This document shows, piece by piece, positions 41,736 to 54,800 of a DNA stretch of 64,000 bases. A program made the translations under genes and the position numbers. Under the pieces are notes generated by a model. That model searched no databases. It was not told where the DNA came from and worked only from the letters and a program-made list of their open reading frames with translations. The stretch is from the NCBI GenBank assembly GCA_001247695.2, contig LGRX02033440.1, forward strand, positions 51,405 through 115,404. Direction: 5' to 3'. Numbering within the stretch: the first letter of the stretch is position 1; each line of letters begins with the position of its first letter. This stretch comes from Cymbomonas tetramitiformis. Its lineage: Eukaryota; Chlorophyta; Pyramimonadophyceae; Pyramimonadales; Pyramimonadaceae.

Positions 41736-42109
41736 AATTACCAGCCAAAAGAAATGAAAGGGCTTTGTGATCGGACCATAAGCAGGCTTGGGCCTTCTAA
41801 GCCTAAGGAGAATGAGAGAAGAGGTGGCAGAAAGCGGACAAAGTGAAATTAAGCTTTTCTGAGTAGGTCAAAATTACCAGCCAAAAGAAATGAAAGGGCT
41901 TCGTTAATTTCGTTGTAATGGCGCAGGCGTTAGAGGGTAAAAAATGCGGTGACCTTAGAGTGCTAGTGATCAAAGCGAAGTCGTTGAAGAAGGGGGAACC
42001 TGCGCTACTTTCCTTAGTCAAGTGAAACAAGTAACGAAGCATGAGTGTCCTTCAAATTATGAACTAATGGCGTTGTAAGGGTACAACGATTAACGCAATC
42101 GTGAAAAGG

Positions 42110-42757
42110 CAAAACATGCGGAAGCTGAAGAGAGTTGTCTTGGCACCACAATTCCTAGTCGCACCCAAACGCGCCCGCGCGCACCACCTCTCCAAGCGGC
42201 CGTTTAGCCAATCATGGCCAAACAAGCAAGTGGTAAAAGCGTGGAATGGGTCCACGACCTACTAGAATATCCTAGTTCAGAGATATCAGATAGTGTGTGA
42301 GCTCAGTATAGATAAACTCTCTTAAGATGATGAACCCTAAGCTAGATATACCCGGAACGGTCTCAGAGTCGGAACGGTCTCGGACCTAGCTACCTGTGAC
42401 ACCTCGGTGTGTCACACGCACCACGAACAATCAACAATCACCAGTCCAATGTTGGCTACCTAGGAATCTGTCATAGGGGCCTGCACCGGGACTCCCTCGT
42501 CTATATCGGTTCGATTTTCGGTATCGATACAATCCGATATCCGGAAAACGGTATCGATAATCGGCATAATCGATCAATAATCGATTATTTGGGCATTTAT
42601 ATGAAATTCGTTATAAATTAAATATGGAACACCGAAACCGGCACAATCGATAGTTTGATATGACAGTCCGATAATCGGCGATAAATACGATATATCGATA
42701 GTATCGGTTATCGGAAATATCGATATAGAACCTTGGTCAGGGCTGCCTATACAGATC
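42110..42757 (-). mobile_element. decayed element-A-type LTR and leader, reverse orientation, with a MITE insertion
   Basis: Read on the minus strand, 42757-42735 matches the LTR A start (GATCTGTATAGGCAGCCCTG). After an interruption, 42510-42265 matches the remainder (CCCCTATGACAGAT, GACCGTTCCGGGTATATCTA). From 42264 it matches A's leader (GTCGTGGACCCATTCCACG, GGCCATGATTGGCTAA). Overall about 75-80% alike, so it is far older than element A. Only one LTR is visible. Confidence 0.7.
42516..42727. mobile_element. about 212-bp AT-rich insertion with imperfect inverted ends
   Basis: It splits the decayed LTR. The ends CTATATCGGTTCGATTTTCG and CTATATCGATATTTCCGATA (reverse complement of the right end) are similar, and the interior is full of ATCGAT/TATCGATA words (for example GGTATCGATA, ATCGATCAATAATCGAT). 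No coding. Probably a small MITE; a target duplication is not clear. Confidence 0.55.
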
Positions 42758-42779
42758 TCAACACAATATACCACGACAC

Positions 42780-44374
42780 CGCCATTAAGCCGTATATTAC
42801 CGAAATTGAGGGTATTGAGCACTCAGTGATACTCAACTACATAATAACGAGTAGCAACGAGAATAAATGAATATGGGTAGATGGCTCACAAAGTAGACTA
42901 CAGAGTGTGCAGTGTCACGAGTAGTAAGAGTTGAGCGGAGCTGTTTCGATTGTATGGCTTTTCGTGCACACAAATTTCACGAGAGTTCGCGAAATGTCAC
43001 GCACAAGATCGCGGACCCCGAAGCGAGTGATGTCGGAAAAGGCCCCAAAACCCCACCATTTCCCGCGAAATTTCGCGTGTTTCGTTTGCCCCACGAATTT
43101 TCGCAAAAAAAATCGCGAAAAGTGTGTATACAAGGGCTAATAAGAAGCCCGTCGCGTGGTTCGCACTCGCGAGAGGTCTGAGACACGACTGAGTAAAAAA
43201 TGGTACCGTCGAGTGTCACAGAGACAGTGTCACACTGTGACACTGTATCGATTTTCTGGAAAAACTGGACCGTCATAGAGTTAAGATGAGAGTTACAGTT
43301 AACAGTTACAAGTAACTCTACAGTATAGTCTATACTGTAAAGATTAAACTCAAAACTGTTAAACTGTATCATCTGTTGATCTGTGTCACGATTATACCCT
43401 CCCGTCTCCGACGGACGGGAGGGCCCATGCGGCGTTTAATAAAGCTGTGACACGTCGTGACAAGCGAAGGACTCGACTCCAACGCAAGCGCAAATGTAAC
43501 CTCACGTCACGCTAGCATAATTATCCGAGCTCACCTTCCGAAATGCTGGAAGCCGGTTTCGAGTCGGAACTTTAAGGAGCAAATACACAGCACCCAAATA
43601 TTTTTTTCAGCTAAGAATTTGCTGTGGATAAATCTGTGAAATTCAACAATGATTTTGTGCACGTGGTACCTCACAGTACTATCCGTTATTTAGGAATGTT
43701 TTACAAAGAACAAGTCACCCCCAGTTAGTTCCAGCCCTTCAAACCGCCACCTTCCGGGCACCATCCTCGTCAACCTACAGCTCAAGGTGGTACCCTCAAT
43801 TTTGAATCGGGCTACCGTCTTGTATTAAATATCCAGAAACGCGTCTTTGAAGTCCAACCCAACTTCAACCAGAGGGTCACTGTTGACGCGTCTCCCGCTC
43901 GTGAAGTAACTTGACACCCTTTCCCGGTGAACAGCGTGCACTCTTTTATCCATTCGCGATCGATTGCCGCGATTTTCTATTCACCTGTCTTTGGAAGACG
44001 CTATTCTTGTGCACGCCTTTGGTGCTGGCCATTGGCCTCCATATTAATCACTCTTGACTTCCAAGTGTCTGGTTCCACACTCTGGGAAAAAAAAACCAGC
44101 CTTCAATGTTTGAAAACGTGTACGATGGACTACCGGGACTCTGAAATATGCGCGAAACTTAGTGAGTGTGTTTTGGATCTCAAGTGCGCTCCTTTCCTGT
44201 TTTTGTAGTTTTCTCTCTGAGATTCCGTGCGTGATACTTGCAGATTCTCTGGATACCTGAGGATGTTGCCTCTCTCTTCGGCGTGAGAAAATCCTTGTTC
44301 TCCATATTCCATTGCCAAGGACTGAGAAAGCATAACACGTGGCCGTGGCCTGAGCCTGCTCTCCCGAACAAAAG
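42780..44374. other. intergenic, probable upstream region of AP-3 delta
   Basis: No supported exon. Contains short inverted words (AGTGTCACACTGTGACACT at 43218; ACAGTATAGTCTATACTGT at 43320) and CGCGAAA-rich segments near 42980-43110. The AP-3 delta promoter is presumably in the last few hundred bases, with no motif I can name. Confidence 0.4.
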
Positions 44375-47300
44375 ATGTCTTCCAAAATTCGTGCTATCGC
44401 CAACGATGGCGTATATAGAGTACAAGAAGCTTCACGAAAGGCGAGGAAAAAGGCACAAGAGGTTATAACCTTCCAAAAGAATTTGAAAGATATGATAACA
44501 GGTGAGATAAACCGGCCTTCGTGCTTCCTACGCATTTTCTTTTGCGGAGGTTCTTAGCCACCCATGCTTTAACATCGACGGTTACTGTTTCAGGAATGCG
44601 AACAGCCAAAGGAAACGAAGAATCGTATATCAATGCTTGCATTCAGGAAATTCATAAAGAAATCAAAAGCACCGATCCGCGGATGAAAGGGCTCGCCCTG
44701 CAGAAGATGACTTACCTAGTTATGCTCGGTTATGATATGACTTGGGCTTCTTTCAACGTGGTCGAGGTCATGAGCCAGCCTCGCCTGCACCTTAAGCATT
44801 GTGGCTACCACGCTGCCTCGCAGTCGTTTGAGTTGAGTACAGACGTCATCCTGCTCATCCCAAACCTGATAAAAAAGGACCTCGCGGGCACAAACATGTA
44901 TGAGGCAGGATTTGCTCTGGACTGCCTCGCGAACGTCATGACGCCAGACTTGGCGCGTGATCTCGTTTCCGACGTATTCACTCTGCTCAACAGCTCCCAT
45001 GCACATCTGCGCAAGAAAGCTTGTCTGACTCTTTATAAAGCTTTCATGCACTATCCCGACTCCCTGCGCCCTGCCTTCAGTCGACTCACTGAGAAACTCG
45101 AGGACGACGATCCTGCAGTGGTTTGCGCGGTGGTCGGAGTGCTATGCGAGCTGTGCATGCACAATCCGCAGAACTACCTTCCTCTCGCACCAACCTTTTT
45201 CCGCATTTTGTGTGCCTCAAACAACAACTGGGTGACAATCAAGCTGGTGAAGATGTTCGCCGTACTCTGCCCTCTCGAGCCCCGCCTCATAAAAAAGCTG
45301 GTTGAGCCGATGATGGAAATCATGCGTTCGACACCAGCGAAGTCACTTCTTTTCGAGTGTATTCGTACTGTAACCAGTGGGATGAGCTCCAGCTCTGCGC
45401 TTGTTCGGCTCGCTATTGAAAAGCTGCAGGATTTTATCGGGGAGCCAGACCCCAACCTCAAGTTCTTGGGGCTCAGCGCATTAGAAGATCTTCTACCGAA
45501 TTTCCCGAAAGCCGTCGGGGAGCACAGGGAAACCATCTTTCGCTGCTTGCAAGAAGGCGATATTACTATACAGCTTCGCGCACTCTCCCTGGTGCAAGGC
45601 ATGGCCAGCCGCCGGAATATCATCGGTTCAGTTACGACCTTGATGATGCATATGCGCATCGCTGAGCAGCCGCTCCGAGACGACTTAGTTGCCGCTGTGC
45701 TGACGATGTGCCGCCGTGACCGATATTCACTGCTCAATGATTTTTACTGGTATGTGGCAGTGCTTTCTGAGCTTGCTCGGGTGCCAGAGTCCAAGCATGG
45801 TGAGGAGGTTGGTCGGCAGTTGATCGATGTGTCTGTACGCGTGGAGGAGGTGCGAGAGGACGCCGTGAAAGCGGTGCGATCGCTGCTCATGGATCAGACG
45901 CTAATTGAGGACAAGCCTGCCAACTTGACAGTCACTAAAGTGTTGCAAGCGGCGGCTTGGATCACCGGAGAATACGCAGCGGTGGTGGATGACAAGATTG
46001 AGATCGCGCAGGCTCTCCTCTCTCGCGAAGTGGCTCGCCTCCCGGCAGAGGTGCAGCAAGCGTATGTGCAGGCACTGCTCAAGATGTTCGTCTCTGCAGC
46101 TCCATATCAGCTGCAGCCGGAGCAGGACGACGACGACGACGACGTCGACGTCGGTGCCGACGAAGCTCCTGAGCCAGCCGACGAAGAGAAAGAGGAGGGC
46201 GTCGAGACCGGTGAAGAGACGTCTGAGGAGGTAAAAGCCGTTGAGCAGACGGTAGAAAAGGATGAGACGGGTGAGGACGCCGCAGATCCGTCTGTGCCTC
46301 CGACACCTGAGAAGTCCGCAGCAGTGGAGGTTTTTGATGCAGAGCAGGCCCGGAAGCTTCGGGAGGTACTGCTGGAAGGTTTCGCCGTCTTTACTCAGGG
46401 TGAGAATCTCGAGGTGGTTGAACGCTCTACGCAAACGGTCGCCATCTTGGAGCTCACACGTATGGCGGAGGGGACTGAAACCGATGCAGCAGCAGCCGAT
46501 GCCACTCTGGCCGCTTGCATGACTCAGCTACAGACCCTATTTGCGGAAGAGTTTGACCCCGTCTCTGCCAAAGCGCAGCAGAAAGTGCAGGTGCGAATAA
46601 CAACCATTCTCCCAGTGTAGCCTTTTTTTATGCAGACAAAGATTCAAGAGTTATCCGCCTTTCCATCTGTCCGCTCGGAGGACCATACGCTATGAACACG
46701 TCAAAAGCACTTGCGGTAAGAGAAAAGGCAGTGTTCAGAAGGCGAGGCACACGTCACTCGTGTTTCCTAGGAAAATGGGTGGCACACTTGTTCACTCGAT
46801 GAGCACATCCTTCTTGCACTGCCTACCATATCCTTATCCCCCACTTGTCATCCGGAAGGTCCTTGTTTGTGGACCTTGCTCGGGTTCCCATGCTGTGCGC
46901 GAGTGCCTTTGACAGCAATATGACTTCCGTACCCATGGCTATCCTATTACCATTCGGACTCTGTGAAGTACTTAGCAAATATGGGCGCTGTTTCTCCATA
47001 AATAATCGTAAAAACCGGATGTGTCGTTGCGTTTCTTCAGGTGCCTGCCGGCCTTGAACTCGAGGCACCTGTACCTCAGCACATCCTGAGTCAATTCTCC
47101 GATGACGAGGACGAGGAGGCAGAGGACGAAGACGACGAGGTGGAGGAGGGGGATGAGAGTGCCTACCAAGACAAATACCAGGAGTCCGGTGACAAGAAGA
47201 AGGGCAAGAAGGGTGAAAAGGATGAGGATGTTGCAAGTTTTCTCACTCACAAGAGTAAGGCACAACGCAAGAAAGCCGATGCGCAGTCTCGAGCAGCAGC

Positions 47301-49444
47301 AAAGAAGCACAGAGAACGCCACCAACATTTTTATCTCGGTGAGTCGAGTCCGATGCCGCACTCTGGCGATACGAGCTGTTTCGGTTCATTCGCTTATGCC
47401 CGCGAGAACTGGTCTGCCTGACCTTTATTCTGTCGTTCCAGTTCCTGCTTCTTGCGTTGTATTTTCCAGCACTAGCACTTCCTCGTAGTTTCTCGGCATC
47501 AACCGCTGGTATAAACTCCCCACAGATGCCCACTACGGATCGTCAGCGCACAGTGCATAACGAACTCTTGTTGTCGGTTCGTGCTTCTTTGCCAGCACTT
47601 CTTGAGTGGTTTGTACCAACGTGCGTTCCCATAGGAGGAGGCCCTAGCAAGAAAGACGAGAAAGAGGAGGACGAGGACGAGGGCGAGGAGGAGATGCCTG
47701 AGGAGAAGTCCGTTGCGGACAAGCTGTCTGGGATAAAGACAAAATCCTCGAGCCAGAAAAAGAAACTCGGCAAGCCTATGAAGGTCAAACGTGGTGACGA
47801 TGACGACGATGAAGACGAGGTTTACACCCCGAAAGTGGGAAGTTCTAAAAGGAGGGAAGAAGACAAATACTCGCACCTTAATATTGATATCTCGGAACCG
47901 TTAGATGAGGACGAACTACTTCCCACGACAGAGGCCTATCCTAACTTCGATCCTCTGACTGGTATGGACGAAGCCTATGGAGAAGAGGGTGATGGTAAGC
48001 AACGGGGAGGCAAAGAGGAGAAGAAGAAGAAGAAGAAGAAGAAAGCAAAAGAGGAGGGTGCGTTGCTGCGGCTCTTTGTCCTTCCATTGGGACTAGAACA
48101 CCGTTCTCAAGAGCAGTGGATATTCCGGGAAGGAAACCCTGTAGTCAGAGACACGCTGCGCCCCCTTGTGGACCTCATTGTCTTTGAACTCAACTTGTTA
48201 TTGTCTCTCCACATTCTCTTCCAAGAAAGACGTCACTGTGGCCGAGCTCCCTTTGTTTTACTTGAGCATTTTCACGCACATAAGACATGACTGTGGCAGA
48301 GCTCCCTGTTTGGTTTGCCTGAAATGCATACCAGACGTGACTGTGGCCGAGCTCTCTGTGTGTTTTCCCTTGACAGTTTTCTCTTGCTCACAAGACGTGA
48401 CTGTGCCCGAGCTCCCTTTGTTTTTCCTTGACCGTTTCCTCTTGCTCACAAGACGTGACTGTGCCCGAGCTCCCTTTGTCTTTCCTTGACCCTGTTCTCT
48501 TGCTCACAAGACGTGACTGTGGCCGACCTCCCTTTTGTTGTTCCTTGACCGTTTCCTCTTGCTCACAAGACGTGACTGTGGCCGAGCTCCCTTTTTGTAT
48601 TTCCTTTACCGTTTTTGTTTTCAATACGTCCCCTGTATGTTATCTTCGCTGGCGTGCTCAAAATTGTAGCAGCTCGCTGAGATCTTCATGTGGGCATCTT
48701 ATCTGTTACACGGCCTGCCACTCTGTCCCTTCACTTGTTTGCACTCCGTCTTGGCAAAGAATGAGCACCTCTCCTGTTGGTTGATCCCCCCCTCTCCTGG
48801 TGTTTTCTATTTATATCTGAGTTGTGGGCGCATCTCGGGGGTTCACAGATGAGGAGGAGCTTGACGAGGAGGCACCGAAGAAAGGCAAGGCGAAGGCAGA
48901 CAAGGCGAAGGGTTCCAAGAAGGAGAAGAAGAGCAAGTTGTCCAAGGAGGACCCAGAGGAACAAACTGTTTCAATCGGTGCGGCACGTACTTCATGCTTT
49001 TGCACTATGGAGGTCAATAAGAATACGTGCCCCCATTGTCTGCATGCACAACGTCAGGACTTTACAGCAACTGCAAGCAAGTTGAGCCCTCCTGAAACTA
49101 TTTGTTATCCTGTGACGGGAATGTACGGGTTCATATAAGACGGGCATCCTGATCTTGTGGCTTCAAGTGGAAGCTGTGTTGTGGCTCGTCTGTGGACCCT
49201 GTGTGCCTCCATCCTGAGATGCCTGGAGGCCAAAACGGAGTGTGGCGTCTTCCAAGCACCACTCAGGGTGGAGTTGGAAAACGTTGCAGGTGAAGATGAT
49301 GAGGGAACCCGCGTCGCAGATAGTGACAGCCTTCCCAAGCCGAAGAAGGGAAAGACAGCACAAGACAAAGTGAAGAAAAAACCTAAGAAAAAAAGTGCCT
49401 CAGAAGAAGCTGCAGCGGAAACAGCCACCGCTTTCATGTTGTAG
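44375..49444 (+). CDS. AP3D1: AP-3 complex subunit delta (delta-adaptin), six exons, about 1042 aa
   Basis: Large subunit of the AP-3 clathrin-adaptor-like coat that sorts cargo from endosome/Golgi to lysosome or vacuole. Exons 44375-44501, 44594-46590, 47041-47338, 47635-48057, 48849-48977 and 49290-49444 all have GT/AG borders and join in phase. Total CDS is 3129 nt. The N-terminal start MSSKIRAIANDGVYRVQEAS leads into GNEESYINACIQEIHKEIKS and LALQKMTYLVMLGYDMTWAS, the conserved adaptin trunk. MTPDLARDLVSDVFTLLNS, YPDSLRPAFSRLTEKLED and NNWVTIKLVKMFAVLCPLEP follow closely the delta family. Acidic hinge at about 550-615; exon 3 starts with VPAGLELEAPV, the family's K-V-P-x-G-L junction. The tail is Lys/Glu-rich. 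Length fits the family. Confidence 0.95.
48225..48612. repeat. about 58-bp tandem repeat, 6-7 copies, AP-3 delta intron 4
   Basis: The unit is AAGACGTGACTGTGGCCGAG followed by CTCCCTTTGT, a T-rich stretch and CCTTGACCGTTTTCTCTTGCTCAC. It lies wholly between exons 4 and 5. The T-rich part of each unit resembles a polypyrimidine tract, but no unit ends in a usable acceptor. Confidence 0.85.
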
Positions 49445-51847
49445 GGCCCACTAGCCTTGCAAGTGCTAAACATCTTCTGCCACATGGTCTAGAAGACAGC
49501 ACACACTGCTGAAAATGAAGGACAGCAAATTTCGGAGCCATGGTGTATCATTTATATATTACGCGAATGTTAGAGTCCTGCGCTCATCATGTCCCCCTCC
49601 ACTTTATTTTCCAACATCAACCAGGCAAAGTACATGGGTCTGTACGCTGTCAGATTCCCAGACTGTAATGCAGGTGCATGGCTGGATGCGACACATGCGC
49701 ACACACCCACACAGCAACCGTGATGCCAAAGGGATCGCACACACCCACACAGCAACAGTGATGCCAAAGGAATCGGTCCAAGGGTATGCCACGCACAGCA
49801 GTAGCAGCAGCAGAGCGCTGGCAGTGCAGTTGCAGAGGGGCTCAGTTGGCCCAGTGAGGCTTAGGGGGGCCCATTCTTCAAGGTCGAGCTCCGGAAAATC
49901 CGGATAAGTGTCCCTAAGGGTGTGCTGACTCCTTTGATCCCCGGTGGGGGTACACAGTGCAGCCAATATTTTGTGGTTATGTCGCGCAAAAGGAATCGGT
50001 CCAAAGATGAGCACACAATATCCTGGTGTGGGTACATAGTGCAGCTGATCTTCTATGGCTACTTGGTGCCAAAGGAATCGGTTACACACATGCAACAGGG
50101 CTCCAGTGTAGAACCATGACGAAATCTCTTTGCCGTGTTGTGGAATGCTGTTTTTGCAGCTATTGTGCATCCTGGATAAATTTCGACCCATCGATCTAGA
50201 AAGCGGTATATGGCATGCGCAACCTGTTCGCTGGCAACCTTTCTGAATGATATTTTTATTGTGACCGTGTCGGATCGCTGGCGCCCTACTTTCTGACAAT
50301 GCGTTCGGTGTTGAGGGTTGTTCACTGGTGTGAACTATTATTCAAGAGTTCACAGGTTCTTGAATACCGTACTCGAGCGAGGAACCGTATCGAGACTATT
50401 CATACGGTGCTGGATTATTTATCATTTATCCTTTGCATCACGGCTTGGTGCTGGGCGAAATGCAGGTGGCAGCCATTGCTTTGGATTTGATTTCATGTTC
50501 AAACTGTGTCTATCCTATCAGTACTTCATTGATATTTTGTCATTAAGGCGGCGTGGTAATGCTTATAATTGCCTATATTATCATACGGTATTATGCATCA
50601 CAGACCGTACACATCTATGACACTGCATTATGAATCAGGGGTACAGGGTATCGACAAACGCAACGCAGACCCTACATTGAATACCTCACAAAGACTCGCA
50701 CACATACCGGACAACAACTCATGAATATAGGACAACGATCACGCATTCCCCCTCTTGTTTCAATATCATGAAGTGGGCATAATTCGATGGTATGACGGCG
50801 GGGTCCGTTCCGATGATATTTCAAGTTTTACGGGATCTTCTCGCGCGACGCACCTATATCCACACACCACATAGTCACACCTTAAGTTTATTTTGCAAAT
50901 TCTCCCTGAAGCCGTGCGTGCTAGGGCAAACTAGCACACTCCGCACATCCGAGAATCTGTACGCCAGAGAGGAGGATGACGTATGCCAGGATGATGCTGA
51001 ACCTGATCACCGTCACATGATTACGACAGTGAGACGCGAATGGCATAATCGTGCCGAATAAGAGCACACGATGACAACAATTAAGCACTATATGGCATTA
51101 TGACGCTGCATCGATGACAGGAGAAGCCATCTTTCGAAATGCGCATGATTTGAATGGATAGGTAACGAGCTGTTTTTAGTTGGAACTGAGCAAGCTCTCG
51201 TTCTTCTTGTTGCTTCGTTCGAATTCCATACACATATCAGTGTAATTATCGATCGTTAACCTTGGGCATATGTGCAGTTGGCGGTCTATCATAAACAGCA
51301 ATTATATCACACCGAATTTTTTTTGAAGATGTATGAGTGGGACGGCACTTAGCAAGAAGTGCCCCCGAACACCTTGAGCAGCCTACGCCAATTCTGATGA
51401 GAACGTCCTTGTATTTCCTAACATCGAAATATGTTACAGACATAAATCCATTACAACTATCCATCAAATGCATTTGTCAAAGGAACCTAACAATTAATGG
51501 GGCATATATAGATATGCCATATGTCCACTGCTTGTGTCATGTGCAAAGACTTCAATATATCGAAGATTCATAACCTACTGCATTCCCACATTTGAAAACG
51601 ACTTTCGAGCCTGCTCAGAAATATGCCACATGGCTAACAAAATCACCAAGGCAACATAGAAGAGTGTTCCCACATTTTTACCATGAAATGCATTTGCGGA
51701 TTATCTTGGTTACATCCAACATGAAACTTAGCTGAAATGAGTATTTGCATCATACCGTTTTTCATATTCCGTGCTTATCAATACCTTACATATAGTCAGC
51801 ATCAAATATCAAACTCTATTCCCCATTTATGCACGTTCACAGGTGCA
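49445..51847. other. convergent intergenic region, 3' ends of AP-3 delta and the SPFH gene
   Basis: No supported exon. The phrase CAAAGGAATCGGTCC or a near match occurs at about 49765, 49988 and 50071 and again at 55434, each next to CACACCCACAC or GGTACACA-like words, indicating a dispersed degenerate repeat. 50.5-51.8 kb is AT-rich and featureless. Confidence 0.45.
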
Positions 51848-54800
51848 TTATATCTTAAAAACAGTAAAATCGCTCAGAAACGTTGCGGTGGCATTGGCAT
51901 CCTCCATGCGGTCGAGGTTATACAGGTAGTCAAAAGAGGCTTTATGTTTCTCTTCTGTCACGTTGAGTTTATCCGTCAGATTTCTGAAACCTGCCGCAGT
52001 CATGGAATCCCGAGTCAAAGGTTGGTGATAGTCCTGCTCAAGTAGGCAGGGTGATGGGCTCTGCACCATACTCTCTGAGCATCAAGCACACTAACCAATG
52101 CATGTACCAATGACGCAGCACGCTGTGGCGGATCATGCTGAGCGGCACCTTCAGTACGTGTCATCTCCACAAGCTGGGTAGCCTCTGCCTCTGCCTTTTG
52201 AACCTGCGGTGAGCAAACATGAATTCTGAAAACGAGCCACGAGGAGGAAACACCATCATTGGCTGGCCATCTTCGTCCACCAAAAACAAAAAGCTTCGGC
52301 AAAGAGGGATCTGAAACTCAAATTGCGGTTTTAGACGTCCAGGACAGCAAGCAACACGAGTCTTCATCGCGCAAAGTGTTGCGTTCAGAATCAGCAGCAG
52401 CTATGCTGCATAATGTAGAGAACAGGTGACTCAATTGTTATGACAACAAGAACTGTCAAGAACCGTTGTTAAATGCTAGATGCTTGATAGGCACTTTTAC
52501 AGACCGCCTGCTACATGGTGAAAAAAATGTTCCGACATTCACGATAATTTAGTCAGTGCGCTGCAAAGGTCTATGCGTTTTTGTTGTTATTGTGTGTGTG
52601 TGTGTGTGTTTGTTTTTGTCTTTCTCATTTTCGGAGCGTCACTCCTGCACCATCCGAAGGGTGCTTTGTGAAGGCCCGAGGACGCCGCTCCCCACGTCTC
52701 TTCAGATTTGACCAGGAGCACGAATGCTGGCTGTTTAGCATCCCGTCGTTCAGGCACGCGAGGCCTAAAGTTCAGTGACGGTCCACATCGAAACAATGGT
52801 GCCATAAGTGTGCTAAGTAAAAAATGTAACAACTGCATTGAGCAGGATCGTGGACGGGAAAACAGAAATCGATTGCAGTCGCACTACGCAGCCCCAAGGA
52901 TCTCCAAAAGAGGACTCGACACGACACCAGCTCTCACACAGAAACCATTGTGTGAGAGCCAGGAATCAAGACTAAGGGCCGTCGGGGCGGAATCGTACCG
53001 CCAGTGTCCCGTAGCTTGCGGCTAGCTCCAGCACCTTGGTCTTCTCGAGCTGGATTTGGTTGACCTGCTCATGCACCCAGCGCTGAAAGCCAAGTCAACA
53101 ACCCAAGCCATAGGAACATCCTGCCACGGGAGGGTCTCTACAGCAGAACTTCCCTGGAGAGTGCACCCCCTGAAGCCCGGCAGATTCACGCTCATTCACT
53201 CCCAAGAGCCCTATGCGCCTGCATGCCCCTGAAGAGAGCTGCCGACTCGAGGCACATCGGCTCGGCACCCACATGACGCGATCTGCTTGAAGCTGAGTAC
53301 AGCTGAGTAAGGCTTATAATAATGCAATAATATCATAAGGCCGTAGATTATTATAGGGGTATTACTATAAGCCTTACAGTTACACGTGTGCGCCGTCATC
53401 ATCGTGAAAGACGGTTTCCTATCAACAAGAAACGCCCGAACTGAACGGTCTCAGCATGTCGCCGCTCTCAGCGTGTCGCCGCTCTCAGCGTGTCACCGCT
53501 CTCAGCGTGTCGCCGCTCTCAGCGTGTCGCCGCTCTCAGCGTGTCGCCGCTCTCAGCGTGTCACCGCTCTCAGCGTGACGCCGCTCTCAGCGTGTCGCCG
53601 CTCTCAGCGTGTCGCCGCTCTCAGCGTGTCGCCGCTCTCAGCGTGTCGCCGCTCTCAGCGTGTCACATGTCGCCGCTCTCAGCGTGTCGCCGCTCTCAGC
53701 GTGTCACCGCTCTCAGCGTGTCGCCGCTCTCAGCGTGTCGCCGCTCTCAGCGTGTCGCCGCTCTCAGCGTGTCGCCGCTCTCAGCGTGTCCCCGCTCTCA
53801 GCGTGTCGCCGCTCTCAGCGTGTCGCCGCTCTCAGCGTGTCGCCGCTCTCAGCGTGTCGCCGCTCTCAGCGTGTCGCCGCTCTCAGCGTGTCACCGCTCC
53901 CAGCGTGTCGCCGCTCTCAGCGTGTCGCCGCTCTCGGTATGTCACCGCTCTCCCGGCGTGTCGCCGGCTCTCAGCGTGTCGCCGCTCTCGGCGTGTCACC
54001 GCTCTCGGCGTGTCACAGCTCTCGGCGTGTCGCAGCTCGTGTCACCGCTCTCAGTCGTGTCGCCGCTCTCAGCGTGTCGCCGCTCTCAGCGTGTCGCCGC
54101 TCTCAGCGTGTCGCCGCTCTCAGCGTGTCGCCGCTCTCAGCGTGTCGCCGCTCTCAGCGTGTCGCCGCTCTCAGCGTGTCACCGCTCTCAGCGTGACGCC
54201 GCTCTCAGCGTGTCGCCGCTCTCAGCGTGTCGCCGCTCTCAGCGTGTCGCCGCTCTCAGCGTGTCGCCGCTCTCTGCGTGTCGCCGCTCTCAGCGTGTCG
54301 CCGCTCTCAGCGTGTCGCCGCTCTCAGCGTGTCGCCGCTCTCAGCGTGTCGCCGCTCTCAGCGTGTCGCCGCTCTCAGCGTGTCACCGCTCTCAGCGTGT
54401 CACTGCTCTCAGCGTGTCGCCGCTCTCAGCGTGTCGCCGCTCTCAGCGTGTCACGGCTCTCAGCGTGTCGCCGCTCTCAGCGTGTCGCCGCTCTCAGCGT
54501 GTCGCCGCTCTCAGCGTGTCGCCGCTCTCAGCGTGTCGCCGCTCTCAGCGTGTCACCGCTCGCAGCGTGTCGCCGCTCTCAGCGTGTCACCGCTCTCAGC
54601 GTGTCACCGCTCTCAGCGTGTCGCCGCTCTCAGCGTGTCGCCGCTCTCAGCGTGTCATCACCGCTCTCAGCGTGTCGCCGCTCTCAGCGTGTCGCCGCTC
54701 TCAGCGTGTCGCCGCTCTCAGCGTGTCGCCGCTCTCAGCGTGTCGCCGCTCTCAGCGTGTCGCCGCTCTCAGCGTGACGCCGCTCTCAGCGTGACGCCGC

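Noticed and set aside
49604..50299. 231-codon minus frame
   Set aside because: Composition without domain features, overlapping dispersed CAAAGGAATCGG repeats, no splice support.
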